Source: Arthrobacter alkaliphilus (GTDB taxonomy: Bacteria; Actinomycetota; Actinomycetes; Actinomycetales; Micrococcaceae). From it: DNA of 64,000 nt. Position numbers and translations under genes: made by a program. The DNA is taken from positions 1 through 64,000 of the forward strand of contig NZ_JAKEEC010000011.1 of assembly GCF_021483235.1 (NCBI RefSeq), read 5' to 3'. Shown piece by piece: positions 61,792 to 64,000 of this stretch. Numbering within the stretch: the stretch's first letter is position 1; every line of letters begins with the position of its first letter. A model generated the notes under the pieces. It was not told the DNA's origin. It made no database searches and saw nothing but the letters and a program-made list of their open reading frames with translations.

Positions 61792-61952
61792 AAACTATGG
61801 CGCGGGAGTTTGGAGACGTCAACCCCCTCTTTCGGGCGCCGTCCTTGTAGCCCGCGTCACACCTGCCGTACAGTATGAATTCAGATCAAGGTTCAGATAA
61901 AGAATTTACAGTTCCATAATTGAACAACCCCACAATGAGGTGAGGAAAGTCC

Positions 61953-63872
61953 ATGCAGTTCCACCACCACGGTTATGTCTCCGGCGACCCACGGATCCAG
62001 CCGGCAGCCGGCGTTGGAATAGACCGTCCGGCCGAGCTTCCCGACGAAGTCGACGTGCTCATCGTTGGCAGCGGACCCGCCGGCATGCTCGCCGCCGCGC
62101 AGTTGTCCCAGTTCCCGGGCGTCACAACCCGGATCGTTGAGCGGCGCCCCGGCAGGCTCGCGATCGGCCAGGCGGACGGCATCCAAGCCCGGAGCGTGGA
62201 GACGTTCCAGGCCTTCGGGTTCGCGGAGCGGATCATCGCCGAGGCCTACCGGATCACCGAGATGGCGTTCTGGAAGCCGGACCCCTCGGACCCTTCGCGC
62301 ATCATCCGCACCGCGCGCGCCCTCGATGACCCGACGGGAGAGATCAGCGAATTCCCGCACCTCATCGTCAACCAGGCGCGCGTGCTGGACTACTTCGCAG
62401 AGTTCATGGCGAACTCACCTACCCGCATGTCCCCCGACTACGGTTACGAGTTCCGCCGCCTCGAGGTCACCGACCAGGGGGACTACCCCGTCGCGGTCAC
62501 CCTTCTCCACACCTCCGGACCCCACGAAGGCCAGGAACGCGTTGTCCGGGCCAAGTACGTCGTGGGGGCTGATGGCGCCAGGAGCAAGGTGCGGGAGTCC
62601 ATCGGATGCACCCTCGCCGGCGACCAAGCCAACCACGCCTGGGGCGTCATGGACGTCCTTGCGGTCACGGACTTCCCGGACATCCGCACGAAGTGCGCCA
62701 TCCAGTCCGGCGCCGGTGGCAGCATCCTGTTGATTCCCCGGGAGGGCGGCCATCTCTTCCGCATGTACGTAGACCTCGGGGAGGTGGATCGGAACGACAA
62801 CCGCTCCGTGCGGAACACCACCATCGAAGAAATCATCGCCAAGGCCAACGAAATCCTGCATCCTTACACGCTCGATGTGCGTAACGTCGCCTGGCACAGT
62901 GTCTACGAAGTGGGCCACCGCCTCACAGACAGGTTCGACGACGTCCTGCCGCACGAGCGCGGCACCCGCACCCCACGTGTGTTCATTGCCGGCGATGCTT
63001 GCCACACGCACAGCGCCAAGGCCGGCCAGGGCATGAACGTCTCGATGCAGGATGGCTTCAACCTGGCATGGAAGCTCGGACACGTACTCGAAGGCCGCAG
63101 CCCGGAGAGCCTGCTGTCCACGTACTCCGCCGACCGCCAAGTGGTGGCGAAGAACCTCATCGACTTCGACAAAGAGTGGTCCACACTCATGGCGAAGAAG
63201 CCCGAGGAGTTCGAGGATCCCACCGAGTTGGAGCGCTTCTACGTGAGCACCGCGGAGTTCCCCGCCGGTTTCATGACCCATTACGCCCCCTCGGCCATCA
63301 CCGCCGAGCCGACACACCAAGGCTTGGCCACGGGCTTCACCATCGGCAAGCGCTTCAAATCGGCACCCGTGGTGCGGGTGTGCGACACGAATCCAGTGCA
63401 ACTGGGCCACCAGGCCACCGCGGATGGCCGCTGGCGGATCTACGTCTTCGCGGACGCAAGCGGGGCCGGGACGGACCCATCGGGAACACGCTCACCGGTC
63501 GCGGACTTCGCCGAGTGGATCGCGAACTCGCCGGACTCGCCGCTGGCCGCAACGCCGTCGGGCGCCGACCGCGACGCGTGGTTCGACGTGAAGGTGATCT
63601 ACCAGCAAGAGCATGCGGGCGTTGACATCGGGGCGGTGCCGGAGGCGTTCAAACCGCAGGTCGGACCGTTCCGGCTCACGTACCTCGAAAACGTCTACGG
63701 CAGCGATCCTTCGGCGGACATCTTCGAGTTGCGCGGCCTCGACCGCAAGGGCGTCGTGGTGGTGGTGCGGCCCGACCAGTATGTCGCGAACGTCTTGCCC
63801 TTGACCGCGACGGCGGAACTTGCCGCGTTCTTCGCACCGCTCCTTCGATCGGGCAGGACCGCGGCAGTGTGA
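61953..63872 (+). CDS. FAD-dependent aromatic hydroxylase (phenol 2-monooxygenase / 3-hydroxybenzoate 4-monooxygenase family)
   Basis: The 639-residue class A flavoprotein has the GxGxxG motif VLIVGSGPAGMLAAAQLS (about 35-52), the DG motif YVVGADGARSKVRES, the GD motif VFIAGDACHTHSAKAGQGMN, and a C-terminal thioredoxin-like dimerisation domain (about 440-639). Length and layout match MobA (3-hydroxybenzoate 4-hydroxylase). Beside an hpa operon it may hydroxylate 3- or 4-hydroxyphenylacetate to homoprotocatechuate, but that is inference. GAGGTGAGG precedes the ATG. Two TTCAGAT repeats 12 bp apart (61880, 61892) lie in its promoter. Confidence 0.9.
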   Translation: MQFHHHGYVSGDPRIQPAAGVGIDRPAELPDEVDVLIVGSGPAGMLAAAQLSQFPGVTTRIVERRPGRLAIGQADGIQARSVETFQAFGFAERIIAEAYRITEMAFWKPDPSDPSRIIRTARALDDPTGEISEFPHLIVNQARVLDYFAEFMANSPTRMSPDYGYEFRRLEVTDQGDYPVAVTLLHTSGPHEGQERVVRAKYVVGADGARSKVRESIGCTLAGDQANHAWGVMDVLAVTDFPDIRTKCAIQSGAGGSILLIPREGGHLFRMYVDLGEVDRNDNRSVRNTTIEEIIAKANEILHPYTLDVRNVAWHSVYEVGHRLTDRFDDVLPHERGTRTPRVFIAGDACHTHSAKAGQGMNVSMQDGFNLAWKLGHVLEGRSPESLLSTYSADRQVVAKNLIDFDKEWSTLMAKKPEEFEDPTELERFYVSTAEFPAGFMTHYAPSAITAEPTHQGLATGFTIGKRFKSAPVVRVCDTNPVQLGHQATADGRWRIYVFADASGAGTDPSGTRSPVADFAEWIANSPDSPLAATPSGADRDAWFDVKVIYQQEHAGVDIGAVPEAFKPQVGPFRLTYLENVYGSDPSADIFELRGLDRKGVVVVVRPDQYVANVLPLTATAELAAFFAPLLRSGRTAAV

Positions 63873-63947
63873 CCTTTTGACGCGCCCTGGCATGCCGGAC
63901 AACGCGCGAGGGTTCATTCTGTCGGTGGCCCATCGTAGGGTACCGGC

Positions 63948-64000
63948 ATGGACATCATCATGGTTCCCGGATTCTGGTTGGACGCTTCTTCATGGTCGGA
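63948..64000 (+). CDS. Alpha/beta hydrolase, N-terminal fragment (runs off the window)
   Basis: Only 17 residues are visible from ATG 63948 (MDIIMVPGFWLDASSWS). The VPGFWLDASSW pattern is the oxyanion-hole strand and loop of alpha/beta hydrolases. AGGG lies 7 nt upstream of the ATG. Confidence 0.6.
   Translation, partial: MDIIMVPGFWLDASSWS

Noticed and set aside
61860..61952. Riboswitch ahead of the aromatic hydroxylase
   Set aside because: The short AT-rich leader has direct TTCAGAT repeats and a normal ribosome site, but no conserved riboswitch blocks.

Overview
The window is a high-GC actinobacterial chromosome segment, most likely from an Arthrobacter-type member of the Micrococcaceae. 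The evidence is dense GC-rich coding, a DUF222 family gene, actinobacterial families (DUF4383, DUF6480, an RsdA-like sigma/anti-sigma pair), a c-di-AMP riboswitch of the actinobacterial type, and an extradiol dioxygenase with the exact metal-ligand numbering of Arthrobacter globiformis MndD. No rRNA, tRNA, CRISPR array, integrase or transposase was seen, so this reads as core chromosome plus catabolic modules.

Layout. 1-10.2 kb: the 5' part of a DUF222/HNH gene, an Lrp regulator diverging from a LysE exporter, a GerW/YtfJ-like protein, a TPR-like protein, DUF4383, a NarL-type two-component system, malic enzyme, and a TetR/MFS pair. 10.2-16 kb: RraA, three MFS transporters and a MarR regulator whose operator covers a probable leaderless promoter. 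16-22 kb: a mannitol PTS locus, with mtlA-mtlD and a TetR gene on one strand and EI and HPr on the other. 22-29.9 kb: an acyl-CoA dehydrogenase, regulators, a hydrolase, a c-di-AMP riboswitch ahead of a proline-rich membrane protein, and alanine dehydrogenase diverging from a PucR regulator. 29.9-31.5 kb: a gene-free array of long repeats. 31.5-40.9 kb: an ECF sigma/anti-sigma pair with an alanine-rich protein, several redox and amino-acid genes, and a frameshifted PAP2 gene. 40.9-46 kb: branched-chain 2-oxoacid dehydrogenase E1a-E1b-E2 and hisC. 46-55.2 kb: a WXG100-like/esterase pair, purB, and assorted enzymes and regulators. 55.3-63.9 kb: a homoprotocatechuate (4-hydroxyphenylacetate) meta-cleavage operon with a divergent flavoprotein hydroxylase.

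How genes work together. The PTS block supplies EI, HPr, EIICBA and mannitol-1-phosphate dehydrogenase in one place. The hpa operon (FAH-RraA fusion, GntR, hpaE, mndD/hpaD, hpaH, hpaI) would take homoprotocatechuate to pyruvate plus succinic semialdehyde. No separate hpaF is present, and the usual two-domain HpaG is replaced by a FAH domain fused to an RraA-like domain.

The most unusual signal is a family of short intergenic repeats built on a GTGACCGGGCGT-type core with a 32-33 bp period. It occurs at 4.1, 6.4 and 30-31.5 kb, and at the last site has expanded into a 1.6 kb array. All calls were made by reading the sequence; no database search was run.
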